Of a DNA stretch of 64,000 nt, positions 17,148-26,460 are shown one piece after another. Origin of the DNA: Chryseobacterium sp. Leaf404 (GTDB taxonomy: Bacteria > Bacteroidota > Bacteroidia > Flavobacteriales > Weeksellaceae); contig NZ_LMQM01000014.1 of NCBI RefSeq assembly GCF_001424145.1, positions 1-64,000 on the forward strand, given 5' to 3'. The stretch's first letter is position 1. Every line of letters starts with the position of its first letter. Both the position numbers and the translations under genes were made by a program. The notes under the pieces were generated by a model, which had not been told where the DNA came from, ran no database searches, and was given only the letters and a program-made list of their open reading frames with translations.

Positions 17148-17409
17148 TGTATTGTATTAAAAAAATTATTGTATTTGCTGATAAATTGTTTGGCTGTTGC
17201 CATTATCGTTCTGATCAGCAGGTCAAAACCATAATAAATCGATTTGTAAGCAAAAAATGATGTTGGAAATTTTTAGATCCTGAAATTATTCAGATTAAAA
17301 AAAGGTACAGCACCTGTTCTGTGACGACAAAAATTAGCGACTGTAAAAGCGAAAACTGATAGAAGAGCGAGCTCAAAGTTTCAGAAGTAGCATTGGCAGA
17401 AGCCTGATT
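17148..17409 (-). promoter_or_regulatory. Long 5' leader of the cold-shock gene
   Basis: If transcription starts from the element at 17416-17423, this 260-base stretch is untranslated. It holds no credible reading frame and several short GC-containing inverted segments. By analogy with E. coli cspA it may control translation or stability with temperature. The role is inferred; only the length and promoter position are seen. Confidence 0.45.
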
Positions 17410-17415
17410 ATGGCA

Positions 17416-17443
17416 CAAATGTACGCATAATATATTGAAAACA
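17416..17443 (-). promoter_or_regulatory. Promoter of the cold-shock gene
   Basis: On the minus strand TACATTTG fits TAnnTTTG, with CTTG/TTG about 18-20 bases upstream as the -33 element. The rest of the 17148-17816 spacer is AT-rich with no gene seen. Confidence 0.55.
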
Positions 17444-17702
17444 AGCACTTTTTATTGTTAATCAATTATTTCATTGAAATATGACTTAATAAAATATATA
17501 GTTGATGACTTTATATTAGACTGAAATTTTGATTTAATTAAACTATTCTATCACATCTGATTTTGCCTGAAAGATTGTGCTCAGATGCTGTGAGTATGCT
17601 TTTGTTTTAAATTTAAGAAGGATTACAGACTTTTTTGTTAGACATTTTAGTCATTGAAATCTCATTTCATTTACTTGTGTTTATCGGCTGATTTTTATTT
17701 CT

Positions 17703-17710
17703 TATTTTTG
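17703..17710 (+). promoter_or_regulatory. -7 promoter element of the S9 peptidase gene
   Basis: TATTTTTG fits TAnnTTTG and lies 106 bases before the ATG at 17817. Confidence 0.45.
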
Positions 17711-17816
17711 GCAGATTCTATTTAATTTTATGAAAATGGCATCAGAAATATTGTTTTATGTACAATTATCCTGTTGCCGGACGACATATTATTGATACAA
17801 AAATGAAATTTTACTT

Positions 17817-19958
17817 ATGAAACTACATCAATTATCTTTAATGATGATTCTTTTGGGAGGAAGTGCTTTTGCACAAACCCAGAAATTCACAATGGCCGAA
17901 GCAGTCAATGGACTGAGATCCAATCTGGCTGTGAAAAATATTTCTCAGTTTTCATGGTCGGAGGATGGGAAATCGTATATCAACGCTGTAAAAAACGGTT
18001 ATCTGATTACAGATATCAAAACCGGAAAACAGGATACTCTGGTTTCTTTAAACCAATTAAATAAAGGCTTGGCAGAAGATAAGCTGAAAGGTTTCCCACA
18101 GGTGAAATTTACAGATGCCTCAAAAGGCTATTACATGTCCGGCGGGAAAATGGTTTGGGTAGAAAGAACAGGCAGCGAGTGGAAGGCTAAAAAATCTGTC
18201 GAAATGCCGAAAACTACTGAAAATCTTAAAGTTTTTAAAGATAATCAAACCTTTGCATTTACGGATCAGAATAATCTTTTTGTCAATAAAAACGGAAAAA
18301 CAATTGCGATCAGCAATGAATCCAACGAAAATATTCTTTTTGGAGCATCCAATGTGCACAGAAACGAATTCGGGATTGATACCGGAATTTTCCCCTCACC
18401 CAATTCAGAATCAGTAGCTTTCTACAGAATGGATCAGACAATGGTGGCAGATTATCCTATCATCGACTGGTCTGTAACTCCCGCTGTAAATACAAATATC
18501 AAATATCCGATGGCCGGGAAAACTTCGCATGAAGTAACCTTAGGAATCTATAATATTAAAACTGAATCTACAACTTACCTTAAAATTGAGGGCGAAAAAG
18601 ATCAGTATTTAACGGCAGTGACCTGGAGTCCGGATTCAAAATATATTTTTGTGGGCGTGCTAAACCGCGGACAGAATCATTTACAGATGAATCAGTACGA
18701 CGCGGCAACAGGAAATTTAGTTAAAACTTTATTCGAAGAGAAAAGCGATAAATATGTAGAGCCACAGCATCCGCTTTTGTTTTTTCCTGATTCAAACACA
18801 GATTTCATCTGGCAGAGTCAGAGATCCGGATACAATCATTTGTTTCATTACAATTTAGAGAAAGGTTTAATTGCCCAGATTACGAAAGGGGAGTGGCTGG
18901 TAACTGATGTTTTGGGTTTTAACGAAAAGAAAAAAGATATTTATTACACCTCCACAGAAGTAAGCCCCACAGAAAGACATTTGTACAGAATCAACTGGAA
19001 TTCCTACAAAAAACAGAGGCTCGACGATGCCGAAGGAACACATTCCGGAGTTTTGAGCGCCGATGGAAACTACCTCTACGATAACTATTCAAACGCTGTG
19101 ACGCCGAGAAAAGTGAATCTGATTAATACCAACACTTTAAAAATTCAGAATATTCTTACTTCTGAAAACACTTTAAAAAATTATAAAAGGCCAGAAATAA
19201 AAGAAGTTAATCTCAAAGCCGACGACGGAACCATTTTATATGGAAAAGTAATTCTTCCTACTGATTTTGATCCCGCTAAAAAATATCCTGCGATTGTATA
19301 TCTATATAACGGACCGCATTTGCAGCTCGTAAACAATACTTTTCCGGCGTCAGGAAATCTTTGGTATGAATATATGGCTCAAAATGGCTATATCATTTTC
19401 ACAATGGATGGCAGAGGTTCTGCAAACCGTGGACTGAAGTTTGAGCAGGCTGTTTTCAGAAGCCTGGGAACTACGGAAATGAATGACCAGATGAAAGGGG
19501 TTGACTATTTGAAATCTCTTCCTTATGTAGATTCTCAGAAACTGGGAATTCACGGTTGGAGTTTTGGAGGTTTTATGACGACAAGTTTTATGCTGCGTCA
19601 TCCAGAAACCTTTAAAGTGGGTGTTGCCGGCGGTCCTGTAATAGACTGGAGCATGTATGAAATTATGTACGGAGAAAGATATATGGATTCTCCTCAGGAA
19701 AATCCACAGGGTTATGCAGCATCGAATCTTTTGGATAAAGTTCAGAATTTAAAAGGAAAACTTTTAATGATCCACGGTGCTCAGGACGATGTTGTGGTTT
19801 GGCAACATTCTGTAAAGTTTCTGAAGTCGGCTGTTGACAACGGTGTTCAGCTGGATTATTTCATGTATCCGGGGCATCCTCACAATGTTGTTGGAAAAGA
19901 CCGAGTGCATCTGATGCAGAAGGTGACTGATTATTTTGATCAGAATCTGAAGAAGTAG
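17817..19958 (+). CDS. Dipeptidyl peptidase IV-like serine peptidase (S9B)
   Basis: A 713-residue exported peptidase. A signal peptide (residues 1-19, ending AFA) precedes a DPP IV-type beta-propeller (about 60-450) and an alpha/beta-hydrolase domain (about 480-713). The catalytic triad is Ser582 in GWSFGG, Asp657 in HGAQDD and His689 in PGHPH. Such enzymes release Xaa-Pro dipeptides in the periplasm; the length matches the family. It is a single-gene unit closed by the hairpin at 20023-20052. Confidence 0.9.
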   Translation: MKLHQLSLMMILLGGSAFAQTQKFTMAEAVNGLRSNLAVKNISQFSWSEDGKSYINAVKNGYLITDIKTGKQDTLVSLNQLNKGLAEDKLKGFPQVKFTDASKGYYMSGGKMVWVERTGSEWKAKKSVEMPKTTENLKVFKDNQTFAFTDQNNLFVNKNGKTIAISNESNENILFGASNVHRNEFGIDTGIFPSPNSESVAFYRMDQTMVADYPIIDWSVTPAVNTNIKYPMAGKTSHEVTLGIYNIKTESTTYLKIEGEKDQYLTAVTWSPDSKYIFVGVLNRGQNHLQMNQYDAATGNLVKTLFEEKSDKYVEPQHPLLFFPDSNTDFIWQSQRSGYNHLFHYNLEKGLIAQITKGEWLVTDVLGFNEKKKDIYYTSTEVSPTERHLYRINWNSYKKQRLDDAEGTHSGVLSADGNYLYDNYSNAVTPRKVNLINTNTLKIQNILTSENTLKNYKRPEIKEVNLKADDGTILYGKVILPTDFDPAKKYPAIVYLYNGPHLQLVNNTFPASGNLWYEYMAQNGYIIFTMDGRGSANRGLKFEQAVFRSLGTTEMNDQMKGVDYLKSLPYVDSQKLGIHGWSFGGFMTTSFMLRHPETFKVGVAGGPVIDWSMYEIMYGERYMDSPQENPQGYAASNLLDKVQNLKGKLLMIHGAQDDVVVWQHSVKFLKSAVDNGVQLDYFMYPGHPHNVVGKDRVHLMQKVTDYFDQNLKK

Positions 19959-20022
19959 ATGGCTACTGGCTTTTGGCAAATGGCCTTTTGCTTATTGCTG
20001 TTAAAATTTATCTAACTATTAG

Positions 20023-20052
20023 TTCCAGTCTTAAGAGGCTGGAATTTTTTTT
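20023..20052 (+). terminator. Intrinsic terminator of the S9 peptidase gene
   Basis: TTCCAGTCT pairs with AGGCTGGAA (one wobble) around a short loop and is followed by eight T residues. Confidence 0.85.
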
Positions 20053-20174
20053 AATGTATAATGATTAGTGCCATTCGTAAATTATTTGTGGAATTCGTAT
20101 TCATTCCATTCTTACCAAACATCAACGTTTTTAAACAACCATTCAACTAATTTTACCCTATAAATATCAACAAT

Positions 20175-21194
20175 ATGGAATTAGGAATAGGAATGTTTGG
20201 CGATGTCGCCTTCGACCAAAAAACCGGAAAATATAGAGACGCAGGAGTAAAGATCCGTGAAATCATCGGTCAGGTAAAATTGATGGATGATGTAGGGATC
20301 GATGTTTTTGCCATGGGAGAGCATCACCGTGCAGACTACGCTGTCTCTTCGCCTGAAATGGTTCTGGCAGCCGCAGCAAGTGTCACCAAAAATATTAAAC
20401 TTGCGAGCGGTGTAACAGTTTTGAGCTCTTCTGAACCCGTAAAAGTGTATGAAGATTTTGCAACTTTAGATCTGATCTCAGACGGACGAGCAGAAATTTT
20501 CGTGGGTCGTGGAAGCTTTATTGAATCTTTCCCTTTATACGGCTATTCTCTGAAAGATTACGAGCAGCTTTTCGACGAAAAATTAGATTTATTAATGAAG
20601 ATCAATTCTGAAGAAAACGTTTCGTGGTCGGGAAAACTTCGGGCTCCTATGGAGAACCAAACCGTTTATCCGAGAGCGAAAAACGATGGTAAAATTCAGA
20701 TTTGGAGAGCTGTTGGCGGAACACCACAGTCTGTTTTAAGTGCCGCAAAAATGGGAATGCCTTTGGTGGTCGCCATCATTGGAGGAATGCCGATTCAGTT
20801 TAAAAGCCTCATTGAATTTTACAGACAGGAATACCTGAAAGCCGGTCATCCTGAAGACGAAATGCAGATTGCCGTTCACTCACACACTTTTGTAAGTGAA
20901 GATCAGAAGGTGATCGATGAATATTTTTACACTTACAAATCTCAGATGGACAGAATTGGGAAGTCCAGAGGCTGGGCACCTTTTTCCAAAATGCAGTACG
21001 AGGGTGGTAGAAGCGAAGATGGCGCATTATTTATCGGAAATTCCAATCAGGTTGCCGACAAAATCAATTACATAAAAGAGATCTTCGGAATCACCAGATT
21101 TATCGGGCATATGGATGTAGGCGACCCTTCAGACGATGTAATGAGAAAATCAATTGAGCTGTTTGGCGGAAAAACCGCAGAGCTGATAAAGTAA
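20175..21194 (+). CDS. Luciferase-like flavin-dependent monooxygenase (LLM class)
   Basis: A 339-residue TIM-barrel protein of the bacterial luciferase-like superfamily. GEHHRADYAVSSPEMVLAAAA, IKLASGVTVLSS and ISDGRAEIFVGRG are the conserved FMN/F420-site segments. It probably uses reduced FMN from a separate reductase to oxidise an unknown substrate; the family also includes atypical oxidoreductases. It has its own terminator and no clear partner. Confidence 0.85.
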   Translation: MELGIGMFGDVAFDQKTGKYRDAGVKIREIIGQVKLMDDVGIDVFAMGEHHRADYAVSSPEMVLAAAASVTKNIKLASGVTVLSSSEPVKVYEDFATLDLISDGRAEIFVGRGSFIESFPLYGYSLKDYEQLFDEKLDLLMKINSEENVSWSGKLRAPMENQTVYPRAKNDGKIQIWRAVGGTPQSVLSAAKMGMPLVVAIIGGMPIQFKSLIEFYRQEYLKAGHPEDEMQIAVHSHTFVSEDQKVIDEYFYTYKSQMDRIGKSRGWAPFSKMQYEGGRSEDGALFIGNSNQVADKINYIKEIFGITRFIGHMDVGDPSDDVMRKSIELFGGKTAELIK

Positions 21195-21199
21195 AAAAA

Positions 21200-21233
21200 A
21201 AACTCCTTAGGTAAATTTCTGAGGAGTTTTTTT
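21200..21233 (+). terminator. Intrinsic terminator
   Basis: AACTCCTTA pairs with TGAGGAGTT (wobble at the loop end) and is followed by seven T residues, directly after the monooxygenase stop. Confidence 0.85.
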
Positions 21234-21500
21234 ATGTCTCAGTACATTGAAAAAAATAAAATTTATCTGAAAAGACAGACTTGTTAAAGATAAAATTGTG
21301 GGGTATGTAATCTGCTTTAGATTGTAATGGAAATAAAACAGAGCAGTTTTTTCAACCGCTCTGTGACCTAAACCAAAACACAAATCATGAAAATGAATGT
21401 TGGTTTAAATATAAAATTTTTTATAAATGTTTGCAACTATTTTTAAATAATATTCAAATAAAATAAAAATCCATTGCAGTAACCGCAAAACAGAGTTTTT
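21234..21500. other. AT-rich spacer without a recognisable gene
   Basis: The spacer between convergent genes holds a weak CAGAGC / GCTCTG hairpin (about 21338-21364) and AT-rich sequence. A 19-codon frame from the ATG at 21388 has no support. I see nothing else in it. Confidence 0.5.
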
Positions 21501-24500
21501 TTACACTACTTCAATCAAACTTCCCCGCTCCTCGTCTTTTGTGATGTGTAGCGACACCGGAATTTTCTCTTTAAGTTCCTCAACATGGGAAATAATTCCC
21601 ACAATTCTGTTCTCTTTCTGAAGATTCATCAGTGTTTCGAAGACTACGTTTACAGATTCTACATCCTGAGTGCCGAAACCCTCGTCAATAAAAAAGAAAT
21701 TTTTCTCAGACTGTGCGTTCGTCTGTACACTTTCAGCGAGAGCCAGCGCAAGACTCAGAGAAACCTGAAAAGCCTGCCCGCCGGAAAGCGTTTTTACACT
21801 TCGGCTTCGGCCTTCATTCAGATAATCAATGATTTCAAAATCGTTATTTTCGTTCAGCTGTAAGCTCAGCTGATTTCTCGTCATTTTGTGAAATCTTACA
21901 TTAGCATGATCGCAAAGCTGACGCAGATATATGGACGAAATATAGCGCACAAAACCCGCCCCATTAAAGAGATTCTGCATTATTCCCAGATTCTCGCGAC
22001 GCTTCTGAACTGTAGCCAGATCCAAAAGTAGATTTTCTTTTTTCTTAAATTCTTTCTCCAGACGCTCAATTTCTGAACTAATTTTTACAACCGAATCATT
22101 CGCAGATTTTAAATCGTTTTCAAAGATTTTGAACTGATTTTCTGTCGCTGAAAACTCTTCTTCATCAAAAGAAAAATCCTTCAGTTTGTTCTCTAAATCT
22201 GAAATTAAATTCTTCAGAGTCTCAAATCTTACTTTAAATTCCTGAATTCTGCCTCTCGCTTCCTGAATGTTGATTTCCTGTTTTAAAATTCCCGTAATTT
22301 CTTCTAAATCAGAGAATTTCTGTTCAGTTAAAGCTTTTTCAAGAGAAGTTATGTTTTCTGAAATCTCTTTTTCAAGCTCTGAAATCCGTTTTTCTAACTG
22401 AGAAACAATTGTTTTCTGTTCGGCAAGTTTTGGTGAAAGTTCTTTTTCTTCCTTAATTAACTGTTTATAATTTTCTTCCGTTTCATGATTTGATTTTGAA
22501 AGTTTGGTGAAAATTTCCTCCACTTCTACAAAAGTTTTTTCCTGATAATCAAGCCACTGTAAAACTTTTAAATTCGCTTCGTTGCTCCTGATTTGCTCTT
22601 CTTTTTTCGCTTCATCCAACCTGAATTTTTCCAGGGCTTTGTTGTAGCTGTCGAGATGTTCTCTTTCTTTATCTGAATTTTTCTGTTCCAGAGAAATCTG
22701 TTGATTCAATTCATCAATCTGTTTTTCTATGGAGAAAGACTGCAACCGTTTTTCCTCGAAATCAGTTTGGTTTTCAGCTGAAAATTCTTTCCAGATAAAA
22801 CTTTTTGAATGCTCAGCAATCTGAGTCTGAATCTGTTTTAAAATTTCCTCTTCAGATTTCAGCTGTTCTTCAAAAATCTTTTTCCGGTCAAGAATTTTAT
22901 CAATTTCTAAAGACTTTTTTTGCATATTTTCTTTCTGAATTTCAAGTTGCTCAATTTGTTTCAGAATATCATTCAAATCAGAATTCACATCATCAAAATG
23001 TACAATATTCGGATGTTCCAGAGCACCACAGAGCGGACAGGATTCGCCGTCATGCAGTTCATTCGCAAAATGAGCCAGCTTCTGCTGAACTTCAAGGTGA
23101 TTTCGTTTTTCAGCAAGTATTTTTCTTTTATTTTCTAAGGTTTCAATCTGAATTTTAAAATCATTTTTAAATGTTTCTGACTTAATTTCAAAAGGTTTTA
23201 ACTCCTCTGAAATTCTTTCAATTTCAGTTTTTTTTGTAACAGTTTTCTCGGTTTGATTCTGTAAACTTTCCTGTAATTTTTTTTTATCCGAAAACCAGTT
23301 TCCTACATTCAGAATCAGGTTAGAATCCAGTTTTTTCGGCTTTAAAACTTCAGCATTTTTTATAAGTTCCTCAATTTTTTTCTGAATTAATATCTGCTTT
23401 GCTTCAACTTCTTTTACTTTTTCCGAACCTTTTTTTGTCCGCTCTTTTAAAGTTTCTATTTCCTCTGAAAATTTCAGCATCTGAAGAATAAAATTCAAAT
23501 CAGTTTCCTGAATTTTAGATTGAGCTAAAGCTTCATATTTAGGCTTAATCGCTAGTAATTTATTTTTATTATTTTCAAACTGCACTTCTGTTTTCTGCAA
23601 AATTTCAGTCTGAACTTCTTTATTCCTGTTTTGATCATCAAGCTCTTTTGCCAGTTTATTTTTCTCCGAAATCAAAGGCATAAAAATTCTGAAAACCCTG
23701 TCGTAGACTTCAGTTTCTGTTTCTAAAATATCAAATTCAACCTTTTGCGCTGTCAGTTTTTCAAAATCTGATTTTTTAGAACTCAAATCAGCAAAATAAT
23801 CCTTCAGATTTTTGAGTTTCAGATATTTTTCTTCTGTCTGTTTAAATACCGTCTGAATTTCGTCAAACTTTTGTTTTTCAGTTTTTAAATTTTCTTTCTG
23901 AACTGAAATCTGCTCTTCATTCACCTCCTCAAAACCTTTCAACTGACCTTCCAATTGATCTAATTCACTTTTGTTTTTCGAATTTAAAGCCGAAACATTA
24001 TCCTTCAAATCAAATTTCTGAAGATTAAAAATTTCTTTCATCATTGTCGTTCGTTCCGTCGCGCCCAGTTCCAGAAATTCTTTGAACTGACCCTGCGGAA
24101 TGATAATCGTGCGCTTGAAATTGGCATAGCTTAAACCAATAATTTTTTCAGCACTCGAATGTTCCAGAGGAATCCAGTTTTCATTTTTCCACTCGTAAAA
24201 AGTCACATTCGGAGTTTTTACATCTTCAAAATTTTTAGAATTCCGTTTAAATTCTCTTGTCGCACGAAACTTTTTATTTTCATAATTAATAAAATCAAAC
24301 TCGATCAAAGATTTATTTGATTTTAAATTCATCATATTATAAGTACGTTTATCCCGTGCGTTCAGTCTTTCCGTTTCGCCATACAGGGCAAATGAAATGG
24401 CTTCCAAAATAGAGGATTTCCCCGATCCCACCGAGCCGAAAATCCCGAAAAGACCAGCTTCCGTAAGGTTTTCAAAGTTTATTTTCTGGCGTTCCTGATA

Positions 24501-24539
24501 AGAATAAAGACCTTCTAAAGTCAATTGAATTGGAATCAT
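21501..24539 (-). CDS. sbcC: SbcC-type SMC-like nuclease subunit (AAA ATPase)
   Basis: The ATG at 24539 is chosen because MIPIQLTLEGLYSYQE is the conserved family start; a longer frame to 24653 runs through the palindromic spacer. The 1012-residue protein has Walker A GSVGSGKS at 35-42, two long coiled-coil arms around a zinc hook CPLC (Cys501 and Cys504), the ABC signature LSGGQ at 918-922 and a Walker B FFFIDE near 945. With SbcD it forms the bacterial Mre11-Rad50 complex that cleaves hairpins and blocked DNA ends. It lies downstream of sbcD. Confidence 0.95.
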   Translation of the reverse strand: MIPIQLTLEGLYSYQERQKINFENLTEAGLFGIFGSVGSGKSSILEAISFALYGETERLNARDKRTYNMMNLKSNKSLIEFDFINYENKKFRATREFKRNSKNFEDVKTPNVTFYEWKNENWIPLEHSSAEKIIGLSYANFKRTIIIPQGQFKEFLELGATERTTMMKEIFNLQKFDLKDNVSALNSKNKSELDQLEGQLKGFEEVNEEQISVQKENLKTEKQKFDEIQTVFKQTEEKYLKLKNLKDYFADLSSKKSDFEKLTAQKVEFDILETETEVYDRVFRIFMPLISEKNKLAKELDDQNRNKEVQTEILQKTEVQFENNKNKLLAIKPKYEALAQSKIQETDLNFILQMLKFSEEIETLKERTKKGSEKVKEVEAKQILIQKKIEELIKNAEVLKPKKLDSNLILNVGNWFSDKKKLQESLQNQTEKTVTKKTEIERISEELKPFEIKSETFKNDFKIQIETLENKRKILAEKRNHLEVQQKLAHFANELHDGESCPLCGALEHPNIVHFDDVNSDLNDILKQIEQLEIQKENMQKKSLEIDKILDRKKIFEEQLKSEEEILKQIQTQIAEHSKSFIWKEFSAENQTDFEEKRLQSFSIEKQIDELNQQISLEQKNSDKEREHLDSYNKALEKFRLDEAKKEEQIRSNEANLKVLQWLDYQEKTFVEVEEIFTKLSKSNHETEENYKQLIKEEKELSPKLAEQKTIVSQLEKRISELEKEISENITSLEKALTEQKFSDLEEITGILKQEINIQEARGRIQEFKVRFETLKNLISDLENKLKDFSFDEEEFSATENQFKIFENDLKSANDSVVKISSEIERLEKEFKKKENLLLDLATVQKRRENLGIMQNLFNGAGFVRYISSIYLRQLCDHANVRFHKMTRNQLSLQLNENNDFEIIDYLNEGRSRSVKTLSGGQAFQVSLSLALALAESVQTNAQSEKNFFFIDEGFGTQDVESVNVVFETLMNLQKENRIVGIISHVEELKEKIPVSLHITKDEERGSLIEVV

Positions 24540-24556
24540 GATTAAATGTGTGTTAT

Positions 24557-24680
24557 TTACCGCAAAAGAGACAAAAGATTTTAATGCTTTTAGTTTTTCA
24601 AAAGTCTGCAAAAAAATATACATTTTGTAGACTTTTGAATTTCTAATTTTCATTAGCTTCTATTGTACCTTTGCGGTTAA
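24557..24680. repeat. 124-bp imperfect palindrome between sbcD and sbcC
   Basis: The left arm (24557-24612) opens with TTACCGCAAAAG and the right arm (24622-24680), read in reverse complement, with TTAACCGCAAAGG. The arms stay aligned to a shared TCAAAAGTCT(G/A)CAAA next to a 9-base centre, with scattered mismatches. A chance TACCTTTG promoter match lies in the right arm. The end-motif ACCGCAAAG recurs at 59466. It looks like a small non-coding mobile or REP-like element. Confidence 0.75.
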
Positions 24681-24715
24681 AAATATTTTACAGATTAAAA
24701 AAATATTTTTTCTTA

Positions 24716-25924
24716 CTAATTGCCTGAAGCTATTTCATTAAACAAATTAATCAAATCTTCATTCGCTTCCTGACCGCCGTTTTTAGATTTAAAATAATCT
24801 TTAAACAGTGCCTGAATATCCTGATTGAGATTAATTTCGCTCAGCTGATTTTCATTAAACTCCTGGTTTTTCACCTTAGGAATCAAATGAACAATTCCGC
24901 TGTGGGACTGAAAGATGCGTTTTCTTTCTTCAGCTTTTAAAAATGTTTCACTTTCCAATGTTAATTCAACGAGAGAATTGGGATTTTCTGTAAGCCACTC
25001 CAGGGTTTTATCAACGCAGTCAAACGTTTTTCTTTCAAGACGTTTTCCATTTTTGATTGCAATTTTCTCAAATGAAACCTGTTGATTGGGTTCAGCTGCG
25101 ATAATGGAAACATATTTCGTCTGTCCGGCCTCAGAAAAGCTGTAACACAAAGGCGAAGACGAATATACAACGGGTTTTCCGGCAGTTCCTATGTTCTGAA
25201 AACGGTGCAGATGTCCCAAAGCCGTATATTGAATCTGTGGCGGAATACTGTCAGAAAAAACCAGGTCAGCATTCCCGATTTTAATGGGTTTTTCGCCATC
25301 AGGTTCCTCCAGAAGCGCTTCACCCTTTTTGTTCATATACAAATGTGTCATCAAAAGATTGACTCCATTTTCATCGCAGAAGCCATCGGCAATTTGCTTC
25401 CAGTTTTCTCTCAAAACATTGTTGAGCTCGACTTCTTTATTCTCCCCGAAATATTCTTTCAATCGGACTTCATTCGCATAAGGTGTATGTAAAATTCTGA
25501 CAGGGAAGTTCTGATTTCTAAATTCCAGTTCAATAAAACCGGCGGCAGCCTTAGAAATTTTAAAATGTTCGAGTTCAAAAGGTGCAATATTCGCTTTTGG
25601 ATGTCCTATCAAAATAATTCCGCATTCTCTTGCTAACGGATCTGGTGCATCAATCAGACTTGGCGAATCGTGATTTCCGGAAATGGCGATCACCGGACGT
25701 TTTCCGTTTAATGATAAACGTTTCAAAGTTTTATAAAAAAGTTCTGTTGCCTCAACACTCGGATTGAAATTATCGAATAAATCGCCGGCAATTAAAACCA
25801 AATCTACACTCTCACGGTCTGCGATTTCAACGATTTCGTTCATCACCAAAACCTGTTCTTCCAGTCGTGAAAAACGGTCGAGGCGTTTGCCCAAATGCCA
25901 ATCGGCGGTGTGGAGGATTTTCAT
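24716..25924 (-). CDS. sbcD: SbcD-type exonuclease subunit (metallophosphoesterase)
   Basis: A 402-residue Mre11-like nuclease. The phosphoesterase motifs are seen as TADWHLG (Asp8, His10), AGDLFD, SGNHDS and TALGHLH, which bind two Mn ions. With SbcC it cuts DNA hairpins and processes double-strand breaks. The start ATG overlaps the stop of an upstream 56-codon frame as ATGA, which suggests coupled translation. sbcC follows after a 176-base spacer containing a palindrome. Confidence 0.95.
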   Translation of the reverse strand: MKILHTADWHLGKRLDRFSRLEEQVLVMNEIVEIADRESVDLVLIAGDLFDNFNPSVEATELFYKTLKRLSLNGKRPVIAISGNHDSPSLIDAPDPLARECGIILIGHPKANIAPFELEHFKISKAAAGFIELEFRNQNFPVRILHTPYANEVRLKEYFGENKEVELNNVLRENWKQIADGFCDENGVNLLMTHLYMNKKGEALLEEPDGEKPIKIGNADLVFSDSIPPQIQYTALGHLHRFQNIGTAGKPVVYSSSPLCYSFSEAGQTKYVSIIAAEPNQQVSFEKIAIKNGKRLERKTFDCVDKTLEWLTENPNSLVELTLESETFLKAEERKRIFQSHSGIVHLIPKVKNQEFNENQLSEINLNQDIQALFKDYFKSKNGGQEANEDLINLFNEIASGN

Positions 25925-26091
25925 GATGCCTGAGATTCGTCTTTTTGTTCTGTCGATAATTTAGCTTTCGTATTTTCACGCATTTCCTTCAGGCGGTTCT
26001 TTCTTTTTAGTTCGGCTTCCTGAATTTTTCGCTTCTTGTTGGCGATTATCTTATTGTATGTTTTTTTATTGGCGTCTGTATTTCTGCTCAT
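25921..26091 (-). CDS. Small basic protein upstream of and overlapping sbcD
   Basis: A 56-codon frame from the ATG at 26091 ends in a TGA that overlaps the sbcD ATG (ATGA). The product is highly basic: about 14 Lys and 7 Arg, with a helical core (KKRKIQEAELKRKNRLKEMREN) best given as residues 19-40, and a Ser/Glu-rich tail. It has no signal peptide. The composition suits a nucleic-acid-binding helix or coiled coil. The overlap and gene-like codons support it as real; the function and any link with SbcCD are inference. I do not recognise a family. Confidence 0.6.
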   Translation of the reverse strand: MSRNTDANKKTYNKIIANKKRKIQEAELKRKNRLKEMRENTKAKLSTEQKDESQAS

Positions 26092-26247
26092 CTCAACTTT
26101 ATTTTGGTAAATTTTACTTAAAATTGGTATTGCTAAATTAATCTATTCTTTAGAAAAAATTTGATTTCGAAAGGTATTTCATTATTTTATTCGACAGTTT
26201 TATTTATCCAAAAAAGATCTTTTTGGAATTAAAAAAATCTCCGTTTG

Positions 26248-26445
26248 TTCAAAACAACCTTGTTTGCGACTTCCGGAGTCTGCATTTTATTTAAAACAAC
26301 CCTGTTTGTAATAAAATGCGTTTGCAGTTGGTTTGTTTCAAGGTTGTTTGTAACCAAATGCAGAATACTTTAAAACAACCTTGTTTGTAATCAAATGCAG
26401 TTGCAGTTGGTTTGTTTTAATGTTGTTTGTAACCAAATGCAATTT
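26248..26445. repeat. Tandem repeat of about 79 bp with internal inverted symmetry
   Basis: Two near-complete units (26291-26369 and 26370-26445), each starting TTAAAACAACC(C/T)TGTTTGTAA and ending GTAACCAAATGCA, follow a partial unit at 26248-26290. Within each unit the ends are partly complementary (ACAACCTTGTTTG versus AACAACATTAAAAC). No coding frame crosses them. They occupy most of the 500-base spacer between the 56-aa gene and the VF530-type gene. Confidence 0.75.
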
Positions 26446-26460
26446 TACACGATCAAACTT

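Noticed and set aside
21388..21447. 19-codon frame in the spacer before sbcC
   Set aside because: Very AT-rich, no conserved feature, no promoter spacing that supports it.
24666..24673. TACCTTTG promoter match on the plus strand between sbcD and sbcC
   Set aside because: It lies in the right arm of a palindromic repeat and would only read antisense to sbcD; likely incidental.
26248..26445. Possible CRISPR array
   Set aside because: Units are adjacent, of about 79 bp, degenerate and without unique spacers, and there are no cas genes.
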